Source: Owenia fusiformis
Taxonomy: Eukaryota; Annelida; Polychaeta; Sabellida; Oweniidae
DNA length: 64,000 nt
Assembly: GCA_903813345.2 (NCBI GenBank)
Contig: CAIIXF020000005.1
Location: 41,705,394 to 41,769,393, forward strand
Reading direction: 5' to 3'
Shown here: piece by piece, positions 24,586 through 36,444 of the stretch
Layout: each line of letters opens with the position of its first letter
Position numbering within the stretch: the first letter of the stretch is position 1
The notes under the pieces: generated by a model
What the model was told of the DNA's origin: nothing
Databases searched by the model: none
What the model saw: the letters and a program-made list of their open reading frames with translations, nothing else
Translations under genes and position numbers: made by a program

Positions 24586-24908
24586 ATTATATTATACCAC
24601 TCTAAGTCCAATTACAGTTGTATTACATGGGTCTATATCAACGATATACAGTGGAGAGTGGTATATCGTCATCGTATACAACTCCTCCGTATACACTCCA
24701 GCGTATACCACTGTAGAAGTGCATTCTGGGAACTAATGAATAAAAAAATCATGAAAATGTTCATGATTTGCTAGAATCAAGCCACGTCATAAATGGTTCG
24801 AGATCAAAATCAGCATTATTGAGTTGGCTATGGGATATTTTTATGGTTTTTAATTGTTATGATTGTGTTCGAATCAACTGTAATTGAACTTAGAGTGGCA
24901 TAATAAGA
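24586..24908. mobile_element. ~320-bp MITE with ~30-bp TIRs
   Basis: The left end TTATACCACTCTAAGTCCAA and the right end (ttgaacttagagtggcataa) are inverted repeats over about 30 bp with few mismatches. The interior begins with nested short inverted repeats built from 'cgatatac' and 'gtataccac'. It abuts the next foldback element directly. Non-coding. Confidence 0.6.
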
Positions 24909-24911
24909 TTA

Positions 24912-25058
24912 TATAACGGTTCATTCTGTATATCGTGCATTTTATACTCTCGTGAGAATATAATATATTCACTCGTTCGCTACGCTCACTTGTGAATATA
25001 CCATATACTCGAGTATAAACACGATATACAGAAAGAGCCATTATATAACCTCATAATA
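24912..25058. mobile_element. ~150-bp near-complete palindrome (foldback MITE)
   Basis: The left arm (ttatataacggttcattctg, tatatcgtg, atatattcactcg) pairs with the right arm (cttgtgaatata, cacgatatacagaaagagcc, attatataacctc). The loop is ttcgctacgct. The whole unit can form one long hairpin. The 'ttcactcgttcgctacgctcac' core style is common in palindromic MITEs of marine animals (general recollection). Confidence 0.65.
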
Positions 25059-25335
25059 TATTCTATAAAAGTCATTGATTGAATACAGTTTCAGGCTGGT
25101 AGATGTTACATTTGAACATGGACCATAAGAGTCTAAGGTACACATGTTACAATGCTCAATGAAATACTTAGTTGTTTACAAATGCAATACATGCACCAGT
25201 TTTTATCAAATGTATGAAATAAATAAAAAACACAGTTGTACAATGGACAGACACTCTAATAATAAATAACAACAATCTGACAACTATATCTTTTATCAAA
25301 TACATATACTGCTATGCATACAATTATTGAGGCAT

Positions 25336-28300
25336 CTAAAATTGAGCATCTACATTATTACTCGAATGAACTTTCATAATCAATTTAGGTTTGAATTTCC
25401 TTGGTAGCTCTACTGATTTTGGCAAGTCTTCCTCACTACTGCCATTCACTGAACATGTTTTGTAATTTCCCTGTAGCGATTTCACAGAGCCAGGGTGTGA
25501 TAGTCCATTGTGTGACTTAGGGGGACTGGTTCCTGTTTGACCCATTAGGACCCTATGTAGTGCATTCTCTATACTGATGTTGAGGTTCAGTGGGGAAGGT
25601 GGTCTGAAGTCAGAGTCACTAGATTCAGTCAGTGATGTACCATTGAATTTAAAACTTGGTGTAGGGGATTTATGACTTAATGTCGAAGGCGAGTGTGCTC
25701 CATTCGCCATTCCAGAATTAAAATCTTGCACTTTGTGTTTTAATAAACTAGTGTTTGAATTATCTGATGGCTGTGCTGAACTTTCCCGCCAATAGTGGGA
25801 GCCACTAGTTTCCTCCTCTCCAGATGACAAATCAGGAATGCTTTCCTCAATCTCATTCTCAAGACGGAATCGTATACGTCCATCCTCAATCACCAACATA
25901 GATGAAGGTGGTCTGGTGGTACTTCCTGAACTAGATGACTGCAACGTTGAATATTTTTGAGCATTTCCATTGGTCACATTATCTTTATGACCATTAGCGC
26001 CAGTATGTAGTGGATGAACTTCTTCCAAACTGAACTGTGCAATGTCTTTTTTATAAATTGAATCGTGCATTGATCCTGTGAGAGCATCCCAGCCGAGGTC
26101 TAAGTCCTCATTAATATCATAGGAGTCCCCGCGACAGATTCGACAACATGGAGCGAAAAAGTAGGAATCAAACATTTTACAGGAGCTGCGCTGTTTGGGT
26201 TTGTTGTAACGAAATGGTTGTGTTGCAACATAGCTCATGGTGAAACACATTGCTAGCTCGGTAAGACGCTGTGCAAACTGGAAGCCCCACCAGGGCCATG
26301 GTTGAGGTATCTCCTGACTGAACACACTGTACACTCCAGCCATCGCATAGATCTGTAAAATGGCACAAATCAGTCCAAATATGGCTGTTACGAATGTTAT
26401 CTTCACTGCAATTCCTAAAGTTAACTTATGTGGTTTCCTAATCGGTATCACATCTTGTAGTTTATATTTCATGAGACTCACACTAGAGGCCATCATTGTT
26501 TTTTGTCTCTTTACGGCAGATTTATACAACTTTCTGAATATATAGAAATAACCTCCAAATAGAATCAGCCCCCACATGCAGAAGAAGATCTGACATATGA
26601 GAACAATAATCTTGCTGTCAAAGAAGAATGCTATGAGGACATCTGCCACGATGTGCAGGATAAAATGGAGAGCAATAATGAGGATAAGACAACTGAGTTT
26701 TTGTATGCGTGGGGAAAGGAGTTGCATCTTAGTAGTTTGTAACAGTGCTAGGAAGAGCACACTGAAGGCTGATGTAAGACAAGGGAGTCCTATACCATAC
26801 ATGAAGTATGACAGCCAGATGGGGAATGTTCGATTAGAGTTGTAGGCATCCACTAGGAAATATACTGCCCTGAAACTGCCCATTATGAACATAAGAGCAT
26901 TGAGAGCAATGAAATAGCCTTGACTGAGTAGATGTTTGTTGTTGTACAGTCTGATGATACTGACCAGTGAGTATAAAGCAAGGAGAGCAAATAATACACC
27001 AACTAGGTACACATGGACTTCCCATGCTTCTTGCAGAATGGGCTTGGCTATAGACCAGTCTGGTTCTGGTTCTGCATATGGAGGGAGAGTTGGCCTCATT
27101 TCAGGCTCAGGGATGCTGTCTGATATGTCTGGCCAGCTACTGCTCTCTGGCTCACTTGTGGGTTCAGATTTCATCTTGGTTGTATAGACTGGTTCACTTG
27201 AAGGCTTGGGGGTAGTTGTTGGTTTACTTGGAGGGTCAGGGGCTGGTTCACTTGAAGGCTTGGGGGTAGTTGTTGGTTTACTTGGAGGGTCAGGGGCTGG
27301 TTCACTTGTGGGCTCAAGTGTAGGGGCTTGTTCTCTTGAAGGCGTGGGAGTAGAGACTGTTCCACTTGTCAACATAGGAGTAGGGGATTGTTTTCTCGTA
27401 GGCTTGGGAGTAGAAACCGATTCACTTGTTGACTTAAAAGTACGAGTTGCTTGACTTGTTGGCTCAGGGACCGGCTCACTTGTAAGCTCAAAAGTAGGTA
27501 TGCGTTCACTTGAAGCCTTGTGAATGGTGGTTGGTTCTCTTGTAGGCTCAGGGGATGGCTCACTTGTGGGTTCCAGAGGTGGAGCTGTTTCACTTGTGAG
27601 AACTGGACTAGGTCCTGGTTCACTGGTCAGTTCAGGAGTAAAGGTTGAATTACTTGTTGAGTCGTGAATAATAACTTGGGCACTTGTGGAAACAGGAGTA
27701 GAGGATTGTTCATTTGTAGATTTAACAGTAGGGACTGGTTCCAAGGCAGACTTAACAGTAACATTTTCTGTATCAATACCTACTGTTGAACTTTCAAAAG
27801 TTGTGTCAGATTTAATAATTCCATCAGTTACACTTAAAGTAGCTTCTAAATCAGTTGTGGTTTGAGATTCCTGTGGGGATGTAGTTGTTTTATAATTATG
27901 ACTCACTGTTTTCATATCAGCCAAGGGAATTGTGACGAATGATTCAAGGGTTTGCGGTTCACTGATAATTGTTGATAATTCATCAATATTAGTAGGATTA
28001 GAGGGAGAAGTCATTTCCTCAGAGGAGTTCATTGATGGATCTAAAGTTGAGATTGATTCAAAGATGGCAGCACTTGTATTATTCACAGTTTCAATGGAAA
28101 CCAATTTCCCATCATCAGTCACAGTGACGATGCTTTCTGTGGGTGTCAGGGGAGTATTTGGGACCATAGTTGGTGAACTATTAGATTGGTTCACATGTCG
28201 TGTTTCTCTTGATGAAGCAACGGTTGTAAATCTAGATTTAGAAGTTTCAAGAGGGACCTCTGTCATCATAGCAGTTTCTTGAAGCATAGATTCATCTGTA

Positions 28301-30120
28301 GTAGCATCATCATTTTGTGCAAAATGTGTTGTAGAATTATAGGTAATTTCAAGTTCAACTGTACTTGGACTGTTGGATGTCATTTCTGTTATTTCATCCC
28401 CTTTGACTCCAGAGTTTCTGGTTGTCAAAGACATATCATCAATAGTGATCTCTGTTTCAGGTGAAGTTGTTGGACTTTGTTCAATGGATGAAGTAGGTTC
28501 ACTGTTTGTATATTGCACTGTTGTTACATCTAGAGTCCTAAGACCTGTACTTATCATTGTGTCTGTTATATTTGATTGTTCTTTAGTAGTTTGACTAGAG
28601 ATATTTTGGATTGAGGAGGCAGAAATATCAGTTGAGTCATCTGGTTCCTCAGTTATTACTGCTGTGTTATCAGTTACTGGGAAGTTATGAGACATTTGAG
28701 TTGTAGAGAGAGACATATCTAAAGATTTAGAAATACCAGTTGTAGGTTCAGGCATTTCAGCTGTAATGTCAGATATTGCAGATGTTATGTAAGGTATTGC
28801 AGCTATTGAATTATATAAACCAGATATATCAGCTGTTGTGTCAGGCATTTCAGCTGTTGTGTCAGGTATGGCAGCTGTAGAGTCAGACAAATCAGTTGTT
28901 TTGTTGGTCATTTCAGCTGAAGTGTCAACATTTGCAGCTGTTGTGTCAGGCATTGCAGCTGCAGAGTCGGAAATTTCAGCTGTAGTGTAAGGCATTTCAA
29001 CTGTCATGTCAGGCATTTCAGTTGCGATGTTAGACATTTCAGCTGTAGTATCAGGCATTTCAGCTGTAGTGTCAGATATTTCAACTGGTGTGTCAGACAT
29101 TTCAACTGTTATGTCAGGCATTTCAGCTGTAGTGTCAGGTATTTCAGCTGTTGTGTCAGGCATTTCAGTTGTAGTTTCAGACATTTCAGCTGTAGTGGCA
29201 GACATGTCAGCTGTAGTGTCAGGCATTTCAACTGTCATGTCAGGCATTTCAGCTGTAGTGTCAGGTATTTCAGCTATAGTGTCAAGCATTCCAACTGTCA
29301 TGTCAGGCATTTCAGCTGTAGTGTCAGGTATTTCAGCTATAGTGTCAGGCATTTCAACTGTCATGTCAGACATTTCAGCTGCAGTGTCAGACAATTCAGC
29401 TGCAGTGCCAGTGTTAACATCTGAATCATGATTTAAAGTATGATATATAGTCTTAGAAGCACCATGAATGTTCCCTGTAACACCATTGGAGTTTTCAGTG
29501 TCAATTGTCTGATATGTGTCAATTGTTGAGATGGTCAATTTGCCATTACTCTCAGCACCATCAGATGTAACTAGATTCTCAGATGATTCTGTACTAGAAG
29601 TCCCCTTTACAATGTCTTCCAATGATGGAGACATTCTGTTTACATTATCATAGTCCATTGCTTGCCTTTTCCGCCTATTTGGTTTAGTTTGTCTATTTTG
29701 GTTATAAAGACGTAATAAAAGACTATTGGAAACAAGATTAAGATCCATTAAAGCATCACTGACTTGAATCTCATTTTCTTTTGGCACTTCCAATGTTAAC
29801 TCTTGTAAATTACTATTTCTCATTGGCCTAATGCGTTTTGACACTAAGTTAGATAAATCACTTAAGTTAGGATACTTAATCTTATTTATCCTCATGAAAT
29901 GGGACTCATGGATAACTCTTTTATTTTTAGTTGATTTATAATCATGATTTTTTCTGCTATGTGAAGGGCTGTGAAACCCATTAGTCAAGCTCCAATGATC
30001 ATATAGATCCAACTGTCTCTGGAGACCTGTGGTAGGGTAAAACTGCAAGAGTAAACCCCATAGTAGTGTATGATATAGTACCATTCCATACATGGCAAGA
30101 AATCTGTATATAGTCCACAT
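25336..30120 (-). CDS. PRRT3/PRRT4-like seven-pass membrane protein with Thr/Pro-rich repeat ectodomain
   Basis: A single exon encodes 1594 residues. The open frame reaches 30177, but the first ATG is at 30120 (residues MWTIYRFLAMYGMVLYH), which also gives a good signal peptide. A furin-like site RRKR followed by Q is near residue 150. Residues of about 230-440 are degenerate heptads (TTAEMPD type), then comes a long Ser/Thr-rich stretch, then Pro-rich repeats before the membrane domain. About residues 1035-1305 form seven hydrophobic segments, beginning VHVYLVGVLFALLALYSLV and ending near MSYVATQPFRYNK; this block resembles the C-terminal domain of proline-rich transmembrane proteins 3 and 4. 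A cytoplasmic Ser-rich tail of about 290 residues follows. The function of the family is poorly known. The ectodomain suggests a heavily O-glycosylated, mucin-like stalk (inference). Upstream non-coding exons may exist: the sequence before the ATG contains a possible acceptor (aatccccag). Confidence 0.8.
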   Translation of the reverse strand: MWTIYRFLAMYGMVLYHTLLWGLLLQFYPTTGLQRQLDLYDHWSLTNGFHSPSHSRKNHDYKSTKNKRVIHESHFMRINKIKYPNLSDLSNLVSKRIRPMRNSNLQELTLEVPKENEIQVSDALMDLNLVSNSLLLRLYNQNRQTKPNRRKRQAMDYDNVNRMSPSLEDIVKGTSSTESSENLVTSDGAESNGKLTISTIDTYQTIDTENSNGVTGNIHGASKTIYHTLNHDSDVNTGTAAELSDTAAEMSDMTVEMPDTIAEIPDTTAEMPDMTVGMLDTIAEIPDTTAEMPDMTVEMPDTTADMSATTAEMSETTTEMPDTTAEIPDTTAEMPDITVEMSDTPVEISDTTAEMPDTTAEMSNIATEMPDMTVEMPYTTAEISDSAAAMPDTTAANVDTSAEMTNKTTDLSDSTAAIPDTTAEMPDTTADISGLYNSIAAIPYITSAISDITAEMPEPTTGISKSLDMSLSTTQMSHNFPVTDNTAVITEEPDDSTDISASSIQNISSQTTKEQSNITDTMISTGLRTLDVTTVQYTNSEPTSSIEQSPTTSPETEITIDDMSLTTRNSGVKGDEITEMTSNSPSTVELEITYNSTTHFAQNDDATTDESMLQETAMMTEVPLETSKSRFTTVASSRETRHVNQSNSSPTMVPNTPLTPTESIVTVTDDGKLVSIETVNNTSAAIFESISTLDPSMNSSEEMTSPSNPTNIDELSTIISEPQTLESFVTIPLADMKTVSHNYKTTTSPQESQTTTDLEATLSVTDGIIKSDTTFESSTVGIDTENVTVKSALEPVPTVKSTNEQSSTPVSTSAQVIIHDSTSNSTFTPELTSEPGPSPVLTSETAPPLEPTSEPSPEPTREPTTIHKASSERIPTFELTSEPVPEPTSQATRTFKSTSESVSTPKPTRKQSPTPMLTSGTVSTPTPSREQAPTLEPTSEPAPDPPSKPTTTPKPSSEPAPDPPSKPTTTPKPSSEPVYTTKMKSEPTSEPESSSWPDISDSIPEPEMRPTLPPYAEPEPDWSIAKPILQEAWEVHVYLVGVLFALLALYSLVSIIRLYNNKHLLSQGYFIALNALMFIMGSFRAVYFLVDAYNSNRTFPIWLSYFMYGIGLPCLTSAFSVLFLALLQTTKMQLLSPRIQKLSCLILIIALHFILHIVADVLIAFFFDSKIIVLICQIFFCMWGLILFGGYFYIFRKLYKSAVKRQKTMMASSVSLMKYKLQDVIPIRKPHKLTLGIAVKITFVTAIFGLICAILQIYAMAGVYSVFSQEIPQPWPWWGFQFAQRLTELAMCFTMSYVATQPFRYNKPKQRSSCKMFDSYFFAPCCRICRGDSYDINEDLDLGWDALTGSMHDSIYKKDIAQFSLEEVHPLHTGANGHKDNVTNGNAQKYSTLQSSSSGSTTRPPSSMLVIEDGRIRFRLENEIEESIPDLSSGEEETSGSHYWRESSAQPSDNSNTSLLKHKVQDFNSGMANGAHSPSTLSHKSPTPSFKFNGTSLTESSDSDFRPPSPLNLNISIENALHRVLMGQTGTSPPKSHNGLSHPGSVKSLQGNYKTCSVNGSSEEDLPKSVELPRKFKPKLIMKVHSSNNVDAQF
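27190..27310 (-). repeat. 54-bp coding tandem repeat in the PRRT-like gene
   Basis: An 18-residue unit (SEPAPDPPSKPTTTPKPS) occurs twice almost identically, followed by a diverging third start, just outside the membrane domain. The near identity at DNA level indicates recent duplication. Confidence 0.8.
28745..29410 (-). repeat. 21-bp coding minisatellite ((TTAEMPD)n) in the PRRT-like gene
   Basis: About thirty degenerate heptads of the form T-(T/V)-(A/V)-E-(M/I)-(P/S)-D are encoded in tandem. On the opposite strand the same DNA reads as an open frame of (V/S)SGISAV units, which is a by-product of the 21-bp period. The array is threonine- and acid-rich, suiting an extended O-glycosylated segment. 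Confidence 0.9.
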
Positions 30121-33100
30121 TGCGATACATTCAACAAAGCTACTAGGCTTCAGTGAGCACACACACTGGGGATTCAAGTCTAATTACAATATCAATCACG
30201 AATTGTAAACATTTCATTTGTCCTACAGTTCATCCTGTAGTAGCGTCATTAACTTTTCCTGGTTTTATTATGATACCGGATGATTGATGACATATATTAA
30301 AGCTCGTTTATAATAAATCTCAATCCATGTACCTAATAATTAGTTCTCTTCTTTATAAGTCGGATATGTTTCCAAAAGACTGCACCGATGTTCATTTCCC
30401 AGATTATCTTAGATGTGGCTTCTCAGTAATTTCACTTCTAGGACATATTGGTGATATATCCAGTAGGTGCCAATGTATCAGGATTTGAGAAATCTCCTTT
30501 GATGTTGATAATCACCCCCTGGTGGGTATTTTCGTGAGAGAAAAATGTCTATGGGATAAATAATGCATACTGCATCGATGTAGCCCAAAGTCAGATTTAC
30601 ATACGGTATTACATTCCACACTATATTCCACTTTCCATATAATCCGCTGAGATTAATCCACGCATTCGCATGCATATGATTTTAACTTGTCAAATGGTAT
30701 TGGTCTCAATGCTGCCAATTAGGTTCAAGTGTCAAAGGATGAATACCAATAGAAATGAAAGAGTTAATATGCTAGACCGGACACGTCACTCAATTGTTAT
30801 CCCAACAAGTTGTCCTAAATTGGTATTTTTCTATCAACTTAGCACTTGGTGACTCCAATATCGACAGATTCTTCCTCATAAGAAGCTCCCATCATTAGCT
30901 CAGCAGAAATGTGACCAATTTGTTGGATAAAGCAACTGTCTCAGTTGCTATGGTAACTGTTACTGGAATCTGCAAATATACAACAGAGATCATTTTAGAA
31001 TCCGAGCTAATATTTCAATCAGAAAACAGACTTGTGTTCCATTATATGCTGTCTGCAGTGTTTTAAGAATAAGAGGTTGTGTAATAAAATTAATCTAGAT
31101 ACTCTATGGCCACAAATGTAATATCAAATTAGGGGTTACGCTATCAGATATTTAGTTGTATCTAGAATAGGAGTGACCACGTGGCACATACACTTGAGAG
31201 AACACAGCCTTTTCCAGAGAAAATATTCTGAAAATGAAAATCAACTTTTTGTATTGATTCTAAATCTGTGTCTTAGTTATTGAAAAATGTTTTTAAAAAA
31301 GTGAGGAAAAAACATATCAGTATGGTTGTTCTCAGAATATTGGACATTAAAGTTTAATCTGAAAAGATCTGATACTTTTTGGTCCTAAACAGTTACATCT
31401 TACTAAATATTGAACATGAGGTCTAGAATCTATTAACTATGCTCAATAAGACAAATAAGACATCTATAATTTTAATGCTGTGAGATCTTATTGACCCCAA
31501 ATGTCACTGTCTCAAATGGAATTCTTGTGTATCTGATAAATATCAGGACAGACATAGATACTGAGGCAGCCACAAAATTATGTGATTGCAATTTTGATTG
31601 TGCAGCTAGATTTTGATTAGCCTGTTCTACTTTGGTACTTGGGCTTCTACAATGAAAACTCTTTTTGTGCTGAATTTCCTTTAAATATTCACAATGATCA
31701 ACATGGCTGAGCTGACGTGACAAAAACCTTATCAGCTCTAGAATCAAACTGGAACACCCTGACAATTGTAAAGTCAGATACTGTTGTCACAAATGGCAGA
31801 TGTAACCGTCATTTCAACTCTTTAATCACTTGGTTCTCATCTCTGAAAAGTCTGAATGAAATGTGTTCGTTTTTTTTCGCCATTCGTTTTTTGCTGTATC
31901 GGCAATCACTTTTTTGAAGTTTTTCAAGAGAAATATTTTTGCTTGACAATAATCAGATAAAATGCGTATTTGCGTGACATATTCTGTCACGCAAAAAAAC
32001 TACAGTGATTTCAAATTTTCCAGCAAATGTGTGAAAAATACGCAAATTGCCAGTTGGACTTTACCATTGTCAGGGTATTCCGGTGTGAGAATGAAGTGAA
32101 TTTAAAATGTCCTTATTCAAAAAACAGATGAAGCTTTCTTTTAAAGAAGTGAAATTAATATTGGAAAGGGAAGAAAACAAGACGAAATGAATACAAAATA
32201 CATCATCAGAAAATTATAGTTCTTTCTCTTTGGTATGGTTCAATGAAGTAACATGATCTATTAATATATCAATGTGTCTGAACCTCACCAAGCAGAGCTA
32301 TTCCTGATAATCGATCGACCCTGCATGGTTTCTCCAACCTGAGCTCAAACTTATGCCTAAACTTAAAAATAACGACTTTCTTTGCTTGACAGACATATAG
32401 ATATCGGGATCTTAAAAACATATTTTTTAAAGATATTTTCATGATATGGACATCAATTATATTTAGGGAACTATGTCACATATATCTCCAATTAATAAAT
32501 CACCACGGTTATCCCTAAATTTTATCCTGTTTATCAAGTTACTATAGCAACCATCTAACCTTATTAAAACTACAGTATACAGTATGTACATGGATGGATG
32601 TTTAGTTTACATGGAGTCACCTCCTGGTTGTAACAATTGAGTTATTTTAACCTGGAATTTTTAACAAGAGAGGTTAAACTACTATTTTTCTTATATAACA
32701 CTTCGTACCTTTCCATGTGCAGGCCAGAGCATTCTATATACCATACAGGCTGAAATATTTTTCCTTTTCTTCAGTGCTTCATAATTTTTTTCTTAAGTTC
32801 ATTATTGATCAATAATCAATGTCTATGATAATAATAAACATATCATTCTTGAAAACATAAGAGGCGTAGAAAATGCTGGTAATGCCCTGTACCCAAAATT
32901 GGTTATCAATATTTATTGAACGCCCCGTGTATTTTAATCTAAATGAACATTATGGATAAGTCACTTTGACATTGAGACTAGCATTAAGAAAAAAAGCAAA
33001 AATAACATTTGCATTTCACATTCTCTTGGGTCATTTTACATGGTGTAATTAGATCATTTATCTTGAAACTGCCATCCCCAGTATTGTACCATAAATAGCA

Positions 33101-36100
33101 AAACTGTACCCATCATTCAAATTTTTAGAATGGGAGACAATTGTAGTAGGTATGTATTATTTATAAATGCATCTACAATAAGACAGAAGGAGTATCATTT
33201 TCAATAGTTCGACTCTGCTACATTAAAAGAGAGCTTCATCCACATTCTTAAATATAAATCATAATCCTTTGTTAAAATGTTATGGCTTCAAAAGTTCCTG
33301 GCATTCATTTGTTAAAGTAGATAGTCCAGGGTCTTGAACCAAGGCTAGCATTCAAACTCCTATGAAATGCCATAACAGCTACTTTTGGCTCATTAAAAGA
33401 TCTGTCAGCATAAACACTGTAGCATATATATATGTCTCATCCATAAGGTTGGAATTTCTAACCTCTGGGCCCCAGAGAAAATGTTAAGTAGGTTTGAGTG
33501 TTAAAATTGTCAAGAGGATTTATTTTAGGGAAGCACCAGAAGCACATAGCAGACTTTGGTCCCAGACATATCAATTAATCAATTCTGCAATAGAGAACCA
33601 AAATGACATTGATAGAAATACAAGACTGGAATATTTAATCAAACAGACATTGGAACAGAAGTGTACAGAATGCTGAAATGCAATATATGTGCCATTAATC
33701 ATTTGGATTCTCCACATACAGTATATTAGGTAACACATGCAAGCAAGATCAGCAAACCACACAAGAAGTGAATGTGTTCAATGCCCTGCCTCATACAGCA
33801 GTGTGATGGCTACCAGCATGTAGTGATGACACATTGTTCTTTTGGCAAGAGATGCAATACCCCATGGCCCAAAAAGATGAGGGTCTAAACATCACAATGA
33901 ACTGCTGCAAACCCCATATTATATATCTGCAAACCTTATCTTGGAAATACTATCTTGTACAGTAGCAAACCCATCTTATACAATTACAAACCCATCTTGT
34001 ACTAAGGCAAGCCCAGTTGCAAGTTCCATCTTGTTCTTTGCAAATCTCATCTTGTGCAAACCCCTTCTTTTAATGTTATAAGCCCCATCTTAAACTGTTG
34101 CTAACTCTATCTTATACTATTCCAAGCCCCATCTTGTACTGCTATAAACCCCATCTTATACATTACTGTTAACCTCATATTTTACTGTTGCGGAAACCCA
34201 ACTTGAACTGACGAGAGCCCATTGATCTTGCACGAATACATTCTCAATAAAGATCAACAACTATGTTATCATGTCAATGGCTCAACTTGTCATAATGGTG
34301 AACTAATATTAGCAGAGATCAGAGGATCAAACATCATTCTGAAGTGTTTCACTAAATAATCACCAGAAGAAAATTAACATTATAAAAGAAGCATAAATTC
34401 AGTCTTCCTAAGAGGCTATAATCACTGAACATTACCACGATGAGAAAATCAATACATGACTCCTAGAATCCACTGAGTATAGGAATGCACAAAATTGCCT
34501 TGAAACACACTGAAATAGTTTTTCTAATCTTGAATAGGAAACCATTAGATAAAGTTGACTGCATTATCAGCAATCATTTTAGAAAGAGGTGGGAATACAA
34601 ATGGCTTCATAATCCTGGCAATGTGTTTTGCTCTGGTTTTATTGCTTTTGTCAAACTTGATTAAAAGCTTTAATGTGAACTTTTATTGTTTGATGAAATA
34701 CTTTGGGGAACAGGTAACTGGTAAGTCATAATGCCATTTGGCCCATCAGTCGAATTACAATGTACATTTGCATCTTACATCACAGCAAAAATATATGACC
34801 TAACATGTTCTGAACCTGAATATGTAGGTTGCGAGATCTATATTTCAAGATTAATTAAATGTTTCAGATTTAGACCCCTGTGAGACACCACCACCCTACT
34901 TAACAATTAAGAAAGTATGCTTTAGACATATATATAAATCAACTCAATTCTAAGGGCTTTAAGTAGTACAAAATTACCACATTAGTAACAGATATGTCTA
35001 TGAATTGAAACCCAACCTGCACATTAATACCTGAAATATTTCATTGGTACTGTTGCAATCTTATACAACCGATTTGCCTCTCTAGCCACTTGAAAGTAAT
35101 TGCTACTCAAAATACCTGATAAGTGGAGCCCCTCGACTGAATCTAAACAATCAATTCTAATAGATCATTAGAAAATACAATATATGAAATGTTTGTTTAA
35201 TTATACAACACAACATATCAGTCTTGCCAATGACACTGCAGGTTATCGAAATCTATCTGTTCAAAATATATGGGAAGGGTCACAGAAATACAAATATTGA
35301 TATTTTCTCCAAGATATTTCCGGCAAGTGATGTAAACTGAGAGAGTAGATAATTTATCAGCCTAGTAATGCAGCTATTTTAATATGTTTTCTCTTGAATA
35401 TATGGAGAGTCAAGGCAACTAGTCTATCTGCTTCATTCAAGTGTCTAACATTTCTGTGAAATTTGACATTGTGTGTTTCAGTCTTACATTAAGATCTTGT
35501 ACATTTGGCCATGCTGTACCTCAATAGGGTAAATAGGGTGGGGTGTAGGCTCTATTTTTTGGCAATAAAATGGCTAGAATTTTGAAATAAAGAGAGGTTT
35601 TGAAACCCCACTTATGGGACATTTGAAGACTTTATAAACACATTTTCAAAGTGAAACCATTTAAATTATCTTTTAGAATTACAAATACTGTAAGTCCACA
35701 ATGTGTTGACAAATGGAGACATACCAGAGACAGGCTGATGGATACATGAATGAATGGGTGAGCAAATGTGGACCAGGGCATCTATATTTTTGATTTTGTC
35801 ACTCTTTTCTCCTTTAGAGAATGATATTCAATAAATAATGACATGTGGTAGACTTGGGGTAACATTAATTATTTACTGACAACAACATTCCATTTTTTAA
35901 CATTGAACTTGATAGAGCCAAGAGCAGACACTAAACACACACACACTACAGGTGAATAGCAGGTGGGGACTGTTTCAATGCAGAAATTGCTCAGCCTTGG
36001 ACAGTTATAAATGAGCTGCTGAATAATTAAACCATGGTTCAAGTGAATGAGGCTGCACAAATTGTATCATGTTTTACCTGTCGAAAATTGTAATTGATAG

Positions 36101-36440
36101 ACTGAATACAATATCATTAACACCAAAGGATTACTGTAGTTACAAGCAGGTAACCATAACTTCTACCCCTTTTTAAGGCTTTAAGGCAGATGCTATCATC
36201 AGCATAGCTAAGAAAAGATCTAATAATTCATTTGCTAGTATGGCATTTTGATATTCACATGACAGAAAACATTTATAGGTAAGTTAACCCAAAATAAAAT
36301 AAACCAATGTAAAAAAGACCATGTATATCTTGATTTATTCTTCGATCCTGCTATTTTGCCCTTGTCCCTTTTGTAGATCTACAACAAAGATAGGATAAGG
36401 GAGATGAAACTCCAACCGAGTATTATCACAAGACTTGTCC
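30121..36440. other. Gene-free stretch upstream of the PRRT-like gene
   Basis: No convincing exon was found. Short open frames here (for example 31472-31765 minus and 33494-33676 plus) match no family that I recognise and lack paired splice sites. The 5' non-coding exons and promoter of the PRRT-like gene probably lie here. A degenerate minisatellite occupies 33905-34205, and a short hairpin, gtgacata-ttc-tgtcac, is at about 31973-31991. Confidence 0.4.
33905..34205. repeat. Degenerate ~28-bp minisatellite ('caaaccccatcttatact')
   Basis: About ten diverged units of 'gcaaaccccatcttgtact(g/a)tt' follow one another with irregular spacing of roughly 25-30 bp. Frame-neutral and not coding. Confidence 0.7.
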
Positions 36441-36444
36441 CGAT

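Noticed and set aside
29006-29431. 141-codon plus-strand frame of V/S-S-G-I-S-A-V units
   Set aside because: It is the antisense reading of the 21-bp repeat in the PRRT-like gene; the period keeps all frames open.
30121-30177. 19-residue extension of the PRRT-like protein from a TTG codon
   Set aside because: No ATG; the ATG at 30120 gives the signal peptide directly.
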